Origin: Alishewanella tabrizica
GTDB taxonomy: Bacteria > Pseudomonadota > Gammaproteobacteria > Enterobacterales > Alteromonadaceae
DNA: 64,000 nucleotides
NCBI RefSeq assembly: GCF_014652375.1
Contig: NZ_BMYR01000002.1
Coordinates: forward strand, 1-64,000
Reading direction: 5' to 3'
How positions within the stretch are numbered: position 1 is the stretch's first letter; every line of letters starts with the position of its first letter. The notes beneath the pieces are model-generated. The model was not told where the DNA came from. It made no database searches and was given only the letters and a program-made list of their open reading frames with translations. Below, in pieces: positions 26,967 through 37,100 of the stretch. The position numbers and the translations under genes are program-made.

Positions 26967-29072
26967 TTAGAACTGATACCTTATTGCTGCCCGCACGCTC
27001 ACGGGTTCACCCGGTACCGTCCATAGCCGGTTATAAGAATTATGCACATAATGTGTATCGAAAATATTATCGATATTCAGTTGGGCCTGTAGCTGGGTGC
27101 TCAAGTCAATATGCATAAATGCAGAGAACAGCGTTACCGCTTTTAATTGATAACTGGGATCGACCGAATCGCCCAAACGGCTGCCAATATAGCGTGCTTT
27201 AATGCCAAACTTGCTGGCTTTACTGGCAAGGGTTGTTTCGGTGGTTAAGATGGCGGTACCTTGATGACGGGGCACATTGACTAAGCGGCTGCCTGAGGGA
27301 ACTAGAGAGCCCCAGTCAGCGTTGATCACTTCGCCAACGGTTTTGGTGTCCATCATGGCGTACGATAAATCTAAATAGAGGTTATCGGTTAAATGACGAT
27401 GTAGTTCAAACTCGATACCGCGGCTTTGTGCTCGTCCTAACGTCGCTTGAAAACCTACATTTACTGGATCAGAGGTAAGGATGTTAGATTTTTCAGCATC
27501 GAAAAAGCTAAGCGTGCCTTGGGTACTGCCCGCGCTGTATTTAGCGCCGAACTCAAAAGACTGACTTTCCTCGGGGGCAAACGGGTTACGATTAAAATCG
27601 GTACCGCTAAGCGGTATAAAGCCTTCGGTATAGCTGCTGTAAAACGTTAGGGCATCACTTAGCTCATATACTACGCCAATACGCGGGCTCACCTTGCTAT
27701 CAACTTGCTTACTAAAGCTATTTGCTAACAGCTCGGCAATTTGTAATCGATAACGATCCAGCCGCACGCCCAACGAGAGGTGCCAGCGTTCAGTCAGTTT
27801 GATCTGATCTTGTATAAAAACACCCAGCCCCCACTGCGCTTCGTCATTGATATACAGTGGCCTAGGATCGGGCGCTGTCGCGCCATAGATAGGATTAAAG
27901 ATATCCAGGCTGTAGCTCCCTGCCGGGCCGCGGAAACGTCCTAATAGCGTATACAAACTGTAATCATAGCCATCAGCGCCCATCAAAATATGGTGTGTTT
28001 TACCAAACAGATTAATATTGCCACTGAGCTCAGCCCGAATACTTAAATCTTCAGCCCGATAATCACGATTTCGACGCTGGCGGGTTAAGGTGGTGCCGTC
28101 GTTAAATAAACTTTGGCGCGCGCGCGCCAGCTCTGCATCCGAAGAGTTGCCTTCGAGTGACGACTCACGATAGCTCAATCCGGTTAAAAAGGACCAGCCA
28201 GAGGCGAGCGTTGATTCCAGCGTAAGTTGATGACCGGTTGCATCAATCTCTGTTGCACCATCGGCTGGTTCCCCTAAATAGCGGGAGCGAGGTAAGGTCT
28301 TTAAATCGTTGTTAAGTACCAGATAACCGCGATCAAATAATTGCGATTGTTTAAGATATTCAAACTCGTATAGCAGAGCCGTGTTATCGTTAAGGGCGTA
28401 ACGCACTGACGGGGTGAAGACCGTCTTATCGGTAAAAACAAAGTCGCGAAAGCTGCCAAATTCCTGCACTGCGCCATTAAGTCTTACCGCGACTTGGTCA
28501 GTCAGGCCAGTGGTATAATCGCCTTCTACGCGATACTGATCATAGCTACCGGCTGATACTTGTACATACCCTTCCGTTTGGTGCTGCGGCTTTTTTGTAA
28601 TGATATTAACGGTTCCACCAGGCTCAGAGCGACCAAACAAGGCAGAACCCGGGCCTTTTAAAATTTCGATATATTCAACGTTCACTAAATCGCGGTTACC
28701 GCTAAACCCACGTCCAGCATTAAACCCATTAACCAGGTAGCCAGAAGGCATGTTTTCATTACCTGGAAAACCACGAATTGAAAAACTATCCCATAAGCCG
28801 CCACCATTATTTTGCCGGGCAATACTGCCAGCCAAATCTAACGCGTCTTGAAAGCGGGTGATGCCATTGTCACGGATCATTTCTAGGTGAATACTCTCGA
28901 CAGCTTGCGCTTGCAAACGCAACGGCACATCCCCCCGATAGGCTTGTTTGTAATTTACGCTGATATGTTCAATATCTGCTGTGTCATCCGTGCTAGAAGC
29001 AAAGGTTGTTAATGGCGATAAGCCTACTGCTATAGCAAGCGATAAGGCAGTAGGGCGGGTGACAGCAAACAT
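26967..29072 (-). CDS. TonB-dependent siderophore-type outer-membrane receptor
   Basis: Outer-membrane gated porin, 701 residues from the ATG at 29072 (GAGG five bases upstream; an ATG 30 bp earlier is less likely). Signal peptide ends near TTFAS. The plug domain (about 45-165) has the siderophore-receptor pattern FSIRGFPGNENMPSGYLVNG, VEYIEILKGPGSALFG and PGGTVNIITKKP. The 22-strand barrel ends with the C-terminal aromatic RYQF needed for insertion. The subfamily (TonB-siderophor) imports ferric siderophores, but the ligand is not deducible. I found no convincing Fur box in the region before it. It is followed after three bases by a DUF1624 acyltransferase and is flanked by two pirin genes. 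Confidence 0.92.
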   Translation of the reverse strand: MFAVTRPTALSLAIAVGLSPLTTFASSTDDTADIEHISVNYKQAYRGDVPLRLQAQAVESIHLEMIRDNGITRFQDALDLAGSIARQNNGGGLWDSFSIRGFPGNENMPSGYLVNGFNAGRGFSGNRDLVNVEYIEILKGPGSALFGRSEPGGTVNIITKKPQHQTEGYVQVSAGSYDQYRVEGDYTTGLTDQVAVRLNGAVQEFGSFRDFVFTDKTVFTPSVRYALNDNTALLYEFEYLKQSQLFDRGYLVLNNDLKTLPRSRYLGEPADGATEIDATGHQLTLESTLASGWSFLTGLSYRESSLEGNSSDAELARARQSLFNDGTTLTRQRRNRDYRAEDLSIRAELSGNINLFGKTHHILMGADGYDYSLYTLLGRFRGPAGSYSLDIFNPIYGATAPDPRPLYINDEAQWGLGVFIQDQIKLTERWHLSLGVRLDRYRLQIAELLANSFSKQVDSKVSPRIGVVYELSDALTFYSSYTEGFIPLSGTDFNRNPFAPEESQSFEFGAKYSAGSTQGTLSFFDAEKSNILTSDPVNVGFQATLGRAQSRGIEFELHRHLTDNLYLDLSYAMMDTKTVGEVINADWGSLVPSGSRLVNVPRHQGTAILTTETTLASKASKFGIKARYIGSRLGDSVDPSYQLKAVTLFSAFMHIDLSTQLQAQLNIDNIFDTHYVHNSYNRLWTVPGEPVSVRAAIRYQF

Positions 29073-29279
29073 GGCGGCCTCGATAAGAGAAAGAAGAAAC
29101 ATAAAGATTTGTTATAACATAGCATATTTTTAGGGTGAAAATAAGAGGCCAGTATGAAGAATCTGACCTCTAAGTATCTCTAGCGGCAAGCTTGGGGAGT
29201 GAGCGGCATGCTTGAGGGGGGCAACAAGACACTGCGTTTTTAATGGTTGAGGCCTCTACTTTGCCGAAGCAAAAAGACG

Positions 29280-29975
29280 TTATGCGGGCAGTTCAAACCA
29301 TAAGGCTCTTACCGGGCCATTAATAACAGAGACTGTTGCATTAGCGATCGCCGCGAGTTTTATACCATCACCCGGGAACAGTTGCTGTCCGTCGAGGGTT
29401 AACTCACCGTTAATCACATGAAGATAGTAAGCGTTACCAGTAGTTACGGGCAGTTCAAGTTCGGTGTGCTCAGGTAATATTATTTGCGCTAAAGCGGCTT
29501 CTTGCCTAATTTGCAGCGTGCCATCGCGCCCATCTGGTGTAATAACCCAAGTAATGCCTGCTGATTGGCCAAAATCTTTTTGTTGATAACTAGGCTCACC
29601 ATCTTTGACATTGGGCTCAATCCAAATTTGCAGAAATTTCAGTTTTTCGCTGTTGCTGGCATTGTATTCACTATGATAAATGCCTGAACCCGCGCTCATT
29701 AACTGAAATTCCCCCGCCGGTAAAATTTCTTCATTACCGGCAGAATCTTTATGGGCAATCTGTCCCTCTAGCACATAGCTAATAATTTCCATATTACGAT
29801 GACCATGGGTACTAAAGCCGGCGCCAGGTGCTACTTCGTCATCGTTTATTACTCGCAATGCGGAGAATCCCATTTGCTTAGGATTGTAGTAGTCACCAAA
29901 GGAAAACGTGTGTTGACTTTTTAACCAGCCAAAATGGGCGCGGCCTCGTTCATTAGCACGAATAATTTCAAACAT
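29280..29975 (-). CDS. Pirin family protein (YhhW type)
   Basis: Bicupin pirin of 231 residues, the same length as E. coli YhhW, which has quercetin 2,3-dioxygenase activity in vitro. The metal site is visible in the N-cupin: FSTHGHRNMEIISYVLEG (two His), HKDS, and GSGIYHSEYN (His and Glu). The opening segment HFGWLKSQHTFSFGDYYNP is a pirin hallmark. Start at 29975 is set by GGGAG seven bases upstream; an ATG 39 bp earlier lacks one. It precedes the TonB receptor gene on the same strand by 207 bp. Confidence 0.93.
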   Translation of the reverse strand: MFEIIRANERGRAHFGWLKSQHTFSFGDYYNPKQMGFSALRVINDDEVAPGAGFSTHGHRNMEIISYVLEGQIAHKDSAGNEEILPAGEFQLMSAGSGIYHSEYNASNSEKLKFLQIWIEPNVKDGEPSYQQKDFGQSAGITWVITPDGRDGTLQIRQEAALAQIILPEHTELELPVTTGNAYYLHVINGELTLDGQQLFPGDGIKLAAIANATVSVINGPVRALWFELPA

Positions 29976-30211
29976 GGTATGCTCCCAATAGACGGTATTA
30001 AGGACATGGAACACTCGAGCCTTGCCGAGTTGTAACAGCAGCTGTGTGTACCTGTCTGGTTGATTACCGTAAAACGATTACAGTAAGTTGATATAGTGTA
30101 ATGGCGAACAACAACTGATTACATCGAATTAAATGAGATGAAATGTTCTAATTTATTGATCATCTTTAATATCAAAAAAATCATTCACTTAATCATCGTC
30201 ATGGAGCGCAG

Positions 30212-31174
30212 ATGCAACGTTTAGACTGGCTAAGGTATTGGCAGTTAAGTCGGGAATTTATAAGCGCTTATGGGCAGCGTTGTCAGCAAGACCAAATCTC
30301 AATGGTAGGCGGTTATTTAACCTACATTTCAATGTTGTCTTTGGTGCCATTGATCACTGTAATGTTTGCTATGCTAACGGCATTCCCTATGTTTGCCACC
30401 TTACACGCGCATGTGGAAGCCTTTATTTATGCCAATGTGATCCCGTCTCGTGGTGATGAAATTCAGGCCTATTTAAACACTTTTATTGGTAATACGGGAG
30501 GAATGACCGCAATTGGTATTCTGGCACTGGTGTTTTTTGCCTTACTGCTTATTCATAATATCGATAAAACCTTAAATAGAATTTGGCGAGTTACGAGTCG
30601 CCCGCGTCTGGTTATTTCCTTTTCGATCTATTGGTTGATTTTAACCTTAGGTCCTATTTTTGTGGGGATATCGATTGGCGTAACGTCTTATTTGATCGGT
30701 TTAAGCCGTTTCGCCGATGATTATACCTCAGGTTTCTCGACCGTTATGTTAGGGGCTGTACCCTATTTAATGTCTTTAGCCGCATTTTTTGTTTTATATC
30801 TCGTGGTGCCTAATATTAAAGTCAGGGTAAAACATGCTTTATGGGGGGCCTTGCTGGCCACAATTTTGTTCGAACTCTCTAAGCGGGGATTTGCCCTTTA
30901 CGTCACACATATTCCAACGTACCAAACCATTTATGGCGCGCTAGCCTTGCTGCCTATTTTGTTTGTTTGGGTGCATTTATCTTGGATGGTTGTGTTGTTG
31001 GGGGCGGAGCTTACCGCGTTTTTACAGCAACGTGAAAATGGCCAATGTCGCGAAGAGGAAGTCTGTCCGATGCCCGTTATTGCCAGTGGCGTTGTGCTAC
31101 CTAGACCTGATAATGAGCAAGAAGATATTTCAACTGAAGAACACAAGCCCACTGAAGAAAGCAGGCCTCGTTAA
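30212..31174 (+). CDS. yihY: YihY/BrkB family inner-membrane protein
   Basis: Polytopic inner-membrane protein of 320 residues, with six or so helices and a charged, disordered C-terminal tail of about 45 residues (rich in E, K and P). The family segment QDQISMVGGYLTYISMLSLVPL (about 26-47) and the KRGFALYVTHIPTYQTIYGALA block near 225-246 are typical of the YihY/BrkB (UPF0761) family. The family was once misnamed ribonuclease BN; its true activity is unknown. It is followed by dtd and a yiiD-like gene, the same order as in E. coli. Confidence 0.93.
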   Translation: MQRLDWLRYWQLSREFISAYGQRCQQDQISMVGGYLTYISMLSLVPLITVMFAMLTAFPMFATLHAHVEAFIYANVIPSRGDEIQAYLNTFIGNTGGMTAIGILALVFFALLLIHNIDKTLNRIWRVTSRPRLVISFSIYWLILTLGPIFVGISIGVTSYLIGLSRFADDYTSGFSTVMLGAVPYLMSLAAFFVLYLVVPNIKVRVKHALWGALLATILFELSKRGFALYVTHIPTYQTIYGALALLPILFVWVHLSWMVVLLGAELTAFLQQRENGQCREEEVCPMPVIASGVVLPRPDNEQEDISTEEHKPTEESRPR

Positions 31175-31211
31175 TAAAACAAACCCAGTATAAGTTAGGT
31201 GATTGATTTGT

Positions 31212-31652
31212 ATGAAAGCATTAATTCAACGCGTTAGCCAAGCGAGTGTGACGGTAGCAGGTGAAACGGTAGGGGCCATAGAACGTGGCTTACTGGTATT
31301 ACTGGGGGTTGAAGCGGGTGATAGTGTTACCGATGTTCAAAAGCTGGCTGAAAAAGTGGTGCGTTATCGTGTGTTTGGCGATGACAATGGCAAAATGAAC
31401 TTAAATGTGCAGCAAGCTGGTGGCAGTTTACTGGTGGTGTCGCAATTTACACTGGCGGCAGATACGCGCTCTGGTTTGCGTCCCAGTTTTACACCCGCGG
31501 CCGCGCCGGTATTGGCTGAAAACTACTATCAGCAGTTTTGTCAGGCCTGTCGCACTTTGGGGGTAGTGGTCGAAACGGGCCGTTTTGCCGCAGATATGCA
31601 GGTCAGTTTAATTAACGACGGCCCGGTGACCTTTTTGTTGGAGAGTCGATAA
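31212..31652 (+). CDS. dtd: D-aminoacyl-tRNA deacylase
   Basis: Dimeric proofreading enzyme that frees tRNAs from D-amino acids and from mischarged glycine. The 146-residue product opens [15 protein letters not shown], has the active-site motif [17 protein letters not shown], and near its end has the second family motif [11 protein letters not shown] (the Gly-cisPro-type pocket residues). The ATG at 31212 gives the usual family start. Its stop overlaps the next start by one base (TAATG), so the two genes are translationally coupled. Confidence 0.97.
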   Translation: MKALIQRVSQASVTVAGETVGAIERGLLVLLGVEAGDSVTDVQKLAEKVVRYRVFGDDNGKMNLNVQQAGGSLLVVSQFTLAADTRSGLRPSFTPAAAPVLAENYYQQFCQACRTLGVVVETGRFAADMQVSLINDGPVTFLLESR

Positions 31653-32554
31653 TGGCCAAAGGCTTAGTGTTAAAACAGCCTGAAACGGCGGCTGAGTGGC
31701 AGGCCTATTATCAATTACGCTGGCGTGTGTTGCGGGCGCCTTGGCAGCAACCTTTAGGATCAGAACAGGATGATTTAGAGGCGCAAAGTGTGCATTTAAT
31801 GTTGGTATCTGACCAAGGTGAAATTGCTGCGGTGGGCCGTTTACATAGTGTGGATAGCGATATTGCACAAGTCCGCTATATGGCGGTTGCCGATGCGTGG
31901 CAAGGGCAAGGCGCTGGCGCGAGACTACTCGAAGGCCTTGAACAGCAGGCTGTCGTGCTAGGTGTAAAAACCGTGGTATTAAATGCCCGTGAAACGGCGA
32001 TCCCCTTTTATCATAAACTGGGTTACACCGACGTTGCTGCGGCGCCAACCCAGTTTGGGATCCGCCATCGAAAAATGCTAAAAGCGTTAATGTTATCAGG
32101 TGAGCCGAGTGTCTGGGCTGATGGCTGCCAGACATTGCAACAAACCTGGCATAACACTATCCCACTAAGTGCGTTTATGCAGTTACACATTGATCATTTT
32201 GATGGCTATCAACTGCAATGTTCAGCACCGCTTGCTCCGAATATTAATCTGCATCAAACGATGTTTGCTGGCAGCATTTATACGCTAGCCACATTAACAG
32301 GGTGGGGGCTGTTATATTTACAATTACACAGTTTGGGATTAAGTGGTATGCAAGTGCTGGCGGATGCTTCTATTCGCTATTTTAAACCCATTCGCAGCAT
32401 GCCTCAGGCTATTTGCCGTGTGTCCGATGCCCGAGGTGATTTACGCGCGCTGGCGAATGGCCTCAAAGTGCAGCAACATATCCGGGTAGTATTGTATTGC
32501 GACGGTGAGCGTTGTGCTGAATTTAATGGCCGATATGCCGTATTGCCGGAGTAA
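31652..32554 (+). CDS. yiiD: GNAT-hotdog fusion protein (YiiD type)
   Basis: A 300-residue fusion. Residues 1-150 form a GNAT acetyltransferase-like domain (acetyl-CoA loop AWQGQGAGARLLEGL, and FYHKLGY). Residues about 155-300 form a YiiD_C thioesterase-like hotdog domain (NINLHQTMFAGSIYTLATLTGWG). The E. coli homologue has been described as a malonyl-ACP decarboxylase that can start fatty-acid synthesis (established knowledge, from memory); the hotdog half carries that activity. The gene order yihY-dtd-yiiD is conserved with E. coli and supports orthology. It overlaps dtd by one base. Confidence 0.88.
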   Translation: MAKGLVLKQPETAAEWQAYYQLRWRVLRAPWQQPLGSEQDDLEAQSVHLMLVSDQGEIAAVGRLHSVDSDIAQVRYMAVADAWQGQGAGARLLEGLEQQAVVLGVKTVVLNARETAIPFYHKLGYTDVAAAPTQFGIRHRKMLKALMLSGEPSVWADGCQTLQQTWHNTIPLSAFMQLHIDHFDGYQLQCSAPLAPNINLHQTMFAGSIYTLATLTGWGLLYLQLHSLGLSGMQVLADASIRYFKPIRSMPQAICRVSDARGDLRALANGLKVQQHIRVVLYCDGERCAEFNGRYAVLPE

Positions 32555-32558
32555 GATG

Positions 32559-33389
32559 ATGAATAAAAAGATAATTATCGTGGGCTGTGGTTGGCTAGGC
32601 CAGCAGATCGCACCAGCGTTCAATGATGCAGGCTGGCAGGTATATGGCAGTCGGCGTAACCACGCGGCAGCGCAATCATTAGCTTCTCCCATTTTAGGTA
32701 TTACATTACCGCTAGATAATGCTGCGCCCTCCGCCGCATTGTTGGCGTTATTTAAAGATGCATGGGTGATCTGTGCTATTCCACCAGGTGGTCGTGCGGG
32801 TGGCACAACAGATTATCTGGTAGTATTAAAAAGACTGGCTTTACTTTGCCAGCAGGCCGGCAGCAAAGGCGGGATCCATATTAGCTCCACAGGCGTTTAT
32901 CAAGGCTTGACCGGCGAGGTAGATGAAACGGCAGTGCTTCAGGTGGCTCAGCCAAGAGTGGCATTATTAGCCGAAGGCGAAGAGGTATTGCGTGATAATG
33001 GCCCTTGGTTAACGTTACGTTTGTCGGGCTTAATGGGGCCGGGGCGTCACCCTGGACGTTTTGTGCAAGGAAAAACGCTAAGTGGTGCCGCACATCCGCT
33101 AAATATGGTACACAGCAACGATGTCGCCAACGCGATATTAGCAATTTTACAACACTGGCCATTGCCGCAACCCTATTACAATCTTAGTGCACCACAAGCG
33201 GTGAGTAAAGCGACGTTTTATCAGGCCGCGCTAGAACAGTTGGGAAGCACTGCTTCAATAAACTTTACTGCTGAGCCAACTGAACACGCACGTCGAGTGC
33301 TGGCAATGGCGTTAAGTCGAGACACTGGATTTAGCTATCAGTTTCCTGATGCAATACAGGCGCTGGCCGCGTGTGATGTCAAATCTTAA
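32559..33389 (+). CDS. NAD(P)-binding SDR/epimerase-like protein (YeeZ-like)
   Basis: Cytoplasmic protein of 276 residues in the extended short-chain dehydrogenase fold. The N-terminal Rossmann motif [17 protein letters not shown] (about 4-20) is of the GxGWLG type seen in YeeZ-like proteins. [17 protein letters not shown] follows, with the Ser-Thr-x-x-Tyr catalytic region. The substrate is unknown. The ATG at 32559 has GGAG seven bases upstream, preferred to the ATG three bases earlier. It follows the yiiD-like gene by four bases and its last 11 bp overlap the chemotaxis receptor gene on the other strand. Confidence 0.82.
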   Translation: MNKKIIIVGCGWLGQQIAPAFNDAGWQVYGSRRNHAAAQSLASPILGITLPLDNAAPSAALLALFKDAWVICAIPPGGRAGGTTDYLVVLKRLALLCQQAGSKGGIHISSTGVYQGLTGEVDETAVLQVAQPRVALLAEGEEVLRDNGPWLTLRLSGLMGPGRHPGRFVQGKTLSGAAHPLNMVHSNDVANAILAILQHWPLPQPYYNLSAPQAVSKATFYQAALEQLGSTASINFTAEPTEHARRVLAMALSRDTGFSYQFPDAIQALAACDVKS

Positions 33390-35400
33390 ACTGCGCCGCT
33401 GCTGCCTGTAATTGTTCAGCCAGTTGCGCAACCTCGTCACTATACAGTAACGTTTGCTCAGCTTGCTTGGCACTGTCTTGTGCTAAGCCGACCATGTGGT
33501 GCATCCGATCATTAATGGCTTGGCCTAGCTGTAATTGACCACTGCTGGCTTGGTTTACCGCCGCGCTAATATGCAAGGTGGCAGAGATGGCTTGTGTGAC
33601 TTGCGTAAGCGCCTGGACTAACTCAGTCATTGTGAGCACACAGGCTTCAGCATCTGTTTTGCCCGCGAGCGCGGCATTAACTGCTTGCCGGCTTTGTTGT
33701 TGTAAATGTTCAATCATTGCGCGGATCTCACTGGTGGCCTGTTGTGTGCGACCCGCTAGCGAGCGCACTTCATCGGCTACGACCGCAAAGCCGCGTCCTT
33801 GTTCACCAGCGCGAGCTGCCTCAATCGCAGCATTTAATGCTAACAAGTTGGTTTGTTCGGCAATGGCACTAATGGTGGTTAAAATGCCGCCGATATTCGT
33901 TGACTCATCATTAACTTTGGTCATCAAGCTGCTGGTATTAATCAATTGCTGCGCAAGCTTGGTGATACGGCTATTGTTGTCAGAGGCCAATTGACTAATT
34001 TGTTGGCTTTGTTGCATGGCTTGTTGCATCGCCTCGCCGGCTTCTGCAGCTTGCGAGGCAACAGTTTGTGTATTGTGGGCGAGTTGTTCGGTAATGCGAT
34101 CAACACTGCTAATTTGTTCTTGTTGCAAATGCAAAGATTGATTAATGTCGCCAGCCGCTTGTGAAGACTGAGCAGAGGTACGACTAAGCGCTGCGGCATT
34201 TTGTTGTATGTTAGTGAGTAAGCCACTTAACGCATTGATAAGGCTGTTTACTTTTTCAGATAAATTGCCAAATTCATCTTGCTGTTTTATGTGTAACTTA
34301 CGGGTTAAATCGCCTTGGGCAATATAGCCCAGAATATGATTTATGCCTGCCAGTGGCCTTAGCATGGCATTAATAGTGAAATATGCCGTTGCGCCGGCTA
34401 GCAGAATCAACACAAACATAATGCCCCAGGTGCGCGTGCTGCCTGAGCTTAAGGCCGAAGAAGCTTCTTGTTGAAGACTAGTAAACTGTTGATCCGCTGC
34501 AGTAACAACTTGCCCCAACTGCTGCAACGCGAGTTCAACTTGTTGTTCTGCAGTATTTAACGCGTTTCTGGCCTGCTGCAGTTCACTAAGTTGTTTCGCT
34601 TTTAACTGCACAATATTGTCGTCTGTTGCCAATTGATCGTTTAGTAATTGCCATTGTTCGGCAAAGCTTTGCCACAATCCATCAGTATCAATATTCGCGG
34701 CCAACTGCGATAAATAATCGACATTAACTTGCATATCGCTGATCGCAAAGCTGATATTGTCTTTGTTACGTTCAAATTGCGAAACATCATTATAACCGGC
34801 AATTTCGCGCAACGTATTGACCAATCCAACAAGTTGTCCGTCTATGCGTGCCGCAGTACCCGCAATAATTTCTGCCGTTTGCTGATTACGCGGTAATGCC
34901 AGCTCACTGAGTTCAATTAAGGCGGCACCCGTTTCATCCAGTAAGCCTTCCATGTTCGTTAGCTCTGTGTTGAGCTGTACTGAAAAGGTTAAGCTTTGCA
35001 AACGGGCATTAAACATCTGCTCAGTAGCTTGCATATACCCTGTCACGTGTGCGGCGGCTGTGTCTAGCTTTTGTTTAAGTTCGCGATCCAGTGCTAACTG
35101 ATTAAGACTTTGTAACAGGGTGGTAAATTGCTGCTGTTGTTGCTTAAAGTTTTGTTGGGCTCGCTCAATATCGGCTGCTTGTTCGGCAGTAAAGCCTGAG
35201 GCCGTTAAACGTGCTAATTGTAACAACTCGATTTGCGCTAGGTTACTTTGTTGTTGGGCGGGTACCGCTAATTCATTTACCTGGGTATTCGCGGTTGTAA
35301 TACTGCTAAAGCTACCCAATGCTGAAATACTGGCAATGAGCAGTAATAACGTGATGAAACCAAAACCAATACTCACTTTATGTGCAACGGTTAACGTCAT
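33379..35400 (-). CDS. Methyl-accepting chemotaxis protein
   Basis: Inner-membrane chemoreceptor of 673 residues. TM1 at about 10-30, a helical periplasmic sensor domain (about 31-325, rich in Q and A), TM2 at about 327-347, and HAMP (about 347-400, [20 protein letters not shown]). A long cytoplasmic coiled coil follows with the highly conserved hairpin tip [20 protein letters not shown] then [15 protein letters not shown], which contacts CheA and CheW. No CheR-binding pentapeptide ends the protein. The ligand is not deducible and no chemotaxis genes are adjacent, so it is an orphan receptor. Convergent with the SDR gene, overlapping it by 11 bp. Confidence 0.95.
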   Translation of the reverse strand: MTLTVAHKVSIGFGFITLLLLIASISALGSFSSITTANTQVNELAVPAQQQSNLAQIELLQLARLTASGFTAEQAADIERAQQNFKQQQQQFTTLLQSLNQLALDRELKQKLDTAAAHVTGYMQATEQMFNARLQSLTFSVQLNTELTNMEGLLDETGAALIELSELALPRNQQTAEIIAGTAARIDGQLVGLVNTLREIAGYNDVSQFERNKDNISFAISDMQVNVDYLSQLAANIDTDGLWQSFAEQWQLLNDQLATDDNIVQLKAKQLSELQQARNALNTAEQQVELALQQLGQVVTAADQQFTSLQQEASSALSSGSTRTWGIMFVLILLAGATAYFTINAMLRPLAGINHILGYIAQGDLTRKLHIKQQDEFGNLSEKVNSLINALSGLLTNIQQNAAALSRTSAQSSQAAGDINQSLHLQQEQISSVDRITEQLAHNTQTVASQAAEAGEAMQQAMQQSQQISQLASDNNSRITKLAQQLINTSSLMTKVNDESTNIGGILTTISAIAEQTNLLALNAAIEAARAGEQGRGFAVVADEVRSLAGRTQQATSEIRAMIEHLQQQSRQAVNAALAGKTDAEACVLTMTELVQALTQVTQAISATLHISAAVNQASSGQLQLGQAINDRMHHMVGLAQDSAKQAEQTLLYSDEVAQLAEQLQAAAAQFKI

Positions 35401-35501
35401 AATGTCTTGCCTCTGTCAGATCAATTTTCAGTATAGTTATTTCATAAGATCTGTGAGCAGTGAAATTAACAGTTTTTAATAGGGTGGTCTAGCCAGAGGA
35501 T

Positions 35502-35529
35502 AAAAAATAGCCCAGTAGAACTGGGCTTT
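35502..35529 (-). terminator. Intrinsic terminator after hutH
   Basis: AGCCCAGT (35509-35516) and ACTGGGCT (35520-35527) form a perfect 8-bp stem with a 3-base loop. On the minus strand it is followed after one base by six T, about 30 bp beyond the hutH stop, closing the hutCUH transcript. Confidence 0.85.
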
Positions 35530-35556
35530 GTAACAGGATGTATAAACGTGATGATT

Positions 35557-37092
35557 TTAAATACTGCAGAGCATCGCGCTAGGCAGTAAGCTGTTTAAGT
35601 CGCCCGCACGCACGATGCTAGCACTTTTTTCAATATCAGGTCCAAAATAACGATCTTGGTCATAAAACGCGACTTGTTGCCGCAGAATGGCTTTGGCTGT
35701 TTCTAGCGTTGTGGTGCTTTTTAATGGTGCACGGAAATCTAAGCCTTGTGCCGCTGCCAGATATTCTACTGCCAAGACGCCGGTGGTGTTTTCAGCCATA
35801 TCAGCTAAGCGCCGTGCCGCAAAGGTGGCCATGGAAACATGATCTTCTTGATTGGCCGAGGTCGGTAAACTGTCGACAGAAGCTGGATGGGCTAGCGATT
35901 TATTTTCTGAGGCCAGTGCTGCAGCCGTTACTTGGGCAATCATAAAGCCACTGTTAACGCCGCCATTTGGCACCAAAAACGCCGGTAGCTTGCTTAAACT
36001 GGCATCAATGAGCAGTGCCATGCGTCGCTCGGATAAAGCACCAATTTCGGCAATGGCCAAGGCCAGATTGTCTGCTGCCATGGCGACGGGTTCAGCATGG
36101 AAATTACCGCCCGAAAGAATATCGCCGTCGTCGGCAAAGACCAGCGGGTTGTCGGTCACGCCATTGGCTTCCACTTCCAACACGCCGGCAGCATGGCGGA
36201 TTTGCGTTAAACAGGCGCCCATAACCTGGGGCTGGCAGCGCAGAGAGTAAGGATCTTGTACCTTTTCACAATCTTTATGTGATTGGCCAACTTCAGAGCC
36301 CGCACCGAGCAAATGCCGATAAATGGCAGCAGCATCGATTTGCCCTTGCTGGCCGCGCGCAAGGTGAATACGCGGATCAAATGGCGCGCGACTACCAAGG
36401 GCGGCTTCTACGCTCATGGCACCAATAACGGAGCCGGCTGCAAACACATCTTCAGCGCGGAATAGGCCTTCGAGTGCTAATGCCGTTGAAGCCTGAGTAC
36501 CGTTTAATAGGGCTAAACCTTCTTTGGCTGCGAGTGTCAGTGGCTGTAAGCCCACGAGTTCGAAGGCTTCTTTGGCATCGTAAATTTGCCCTTTATAGCA
36601 AATTTCCCCTTCGCCAATCAGTGGTAACACCATATGCGCTAGAGGGGCTAAATCGCCAGAAGCACCGACAGAGCCTTTTTCTGGGATGCAGGGGTAAAGC
36701 TCGGCATTGACCATATCGATCAGCAGTTGGATCACGCTTAAGCGAATACCTGAAAAACCGCGGGCTAAGGAGTTAATTTTTAACACCATCATTAAACGTA
36801 CTGTGCTATCGGCCATAAACTGGCCAAAGCCTGCGGCATGCGATAGGACGATAGAGCGTTGCAGTAATTCCAGCTCTTCGTGTTTGATCCGGGTATTGGC
36901 CAGTAAGCCAAAACCCGTATTAATGCCATAAACCACTTTGTTTTGTTTTAAAATATCGGCCACGCAAGCCGCCGATTTTTCAATTGCCGGCAGGGCGCTG
37001 TCATCTAAGGTTAGGGTTACCGCACCTTGTTTTACAGCACGTAATTGGGCCAGCGTCAGCTTACCTGGCGTTAAATGTAAGGCGTATGTCAT
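35557..37092 (-). CDS. hutH: Histidine ammonia-lyase
   Basis: First step of histidine degradation: removes ammonia from L-histidine to give trans-urocanate. The 511-residue protein has the MIO-forming Ala-Ser-Gly in [16 protein letters not shown] near residue 140 and the [11 protein letters not shown] and [18 protein letters not shown] blocks of the family. The ATG at 37092 gives the family start ([10 protein letters not shown]). An ATG at 37104 overlaps the hutU stop as ATGA and would add four residues, so coupling to hutU is close either way. Last gene of hutC-hutU-hutH, followed by a terminator. Confidence 0.97.
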   Translation of the reverse strand: MTYALHLTPGKLTLAQLRAVKQGAVTLTLDDSALPAIEKSAACVADILKQNKVVYGINTGFGLLANTRIKHEELELLQRSIVLSHAAGFGQFMADSTVRLMMVLKINSLARGFSGIRLSVIQLLIDMVNAELYPCIPEKGSVGASGDLAPLAHMVLPLIGEGEICYKGQIYDAKEAFELVGLQPLTLAAKEGLALLNGTQASTALALEGLFRAEDVFAAGSVIGAMSVEAALGSRAPFDPRIHLARGQQGQIDAAAIYRHLLGAGSEVGQSHKDCEKVQDPYSLRCQPQVMGACLTQIRHAAGVLEVEANGVTDNPLVFADDGDILSGGNFHAEPVAMAADNLALAIAEIGALSERRMALLIDASLSKLPAFLVPNGGVNSGFMIAQVTAAALASENKSLAHPASVDSLPTSANQEDHVSMATFAARRLADMAENTTGVLAVEYLAAAQGLDFRAPLKSTTTLETAKAILRQQVAFYDQDRYFGPDIEKSASIVRAGDLNSLLPSAMLCSI

Positions 37093-37100
37093 AGTATTTC

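Noticed and set aside
29073-29279. Fur box upstream of the TonB receptor
   Set aside because: No stretch resembling the GATAAT-type repeat was found; only a short imperfect GAGGCCAG/CTGACCTC pair is present.
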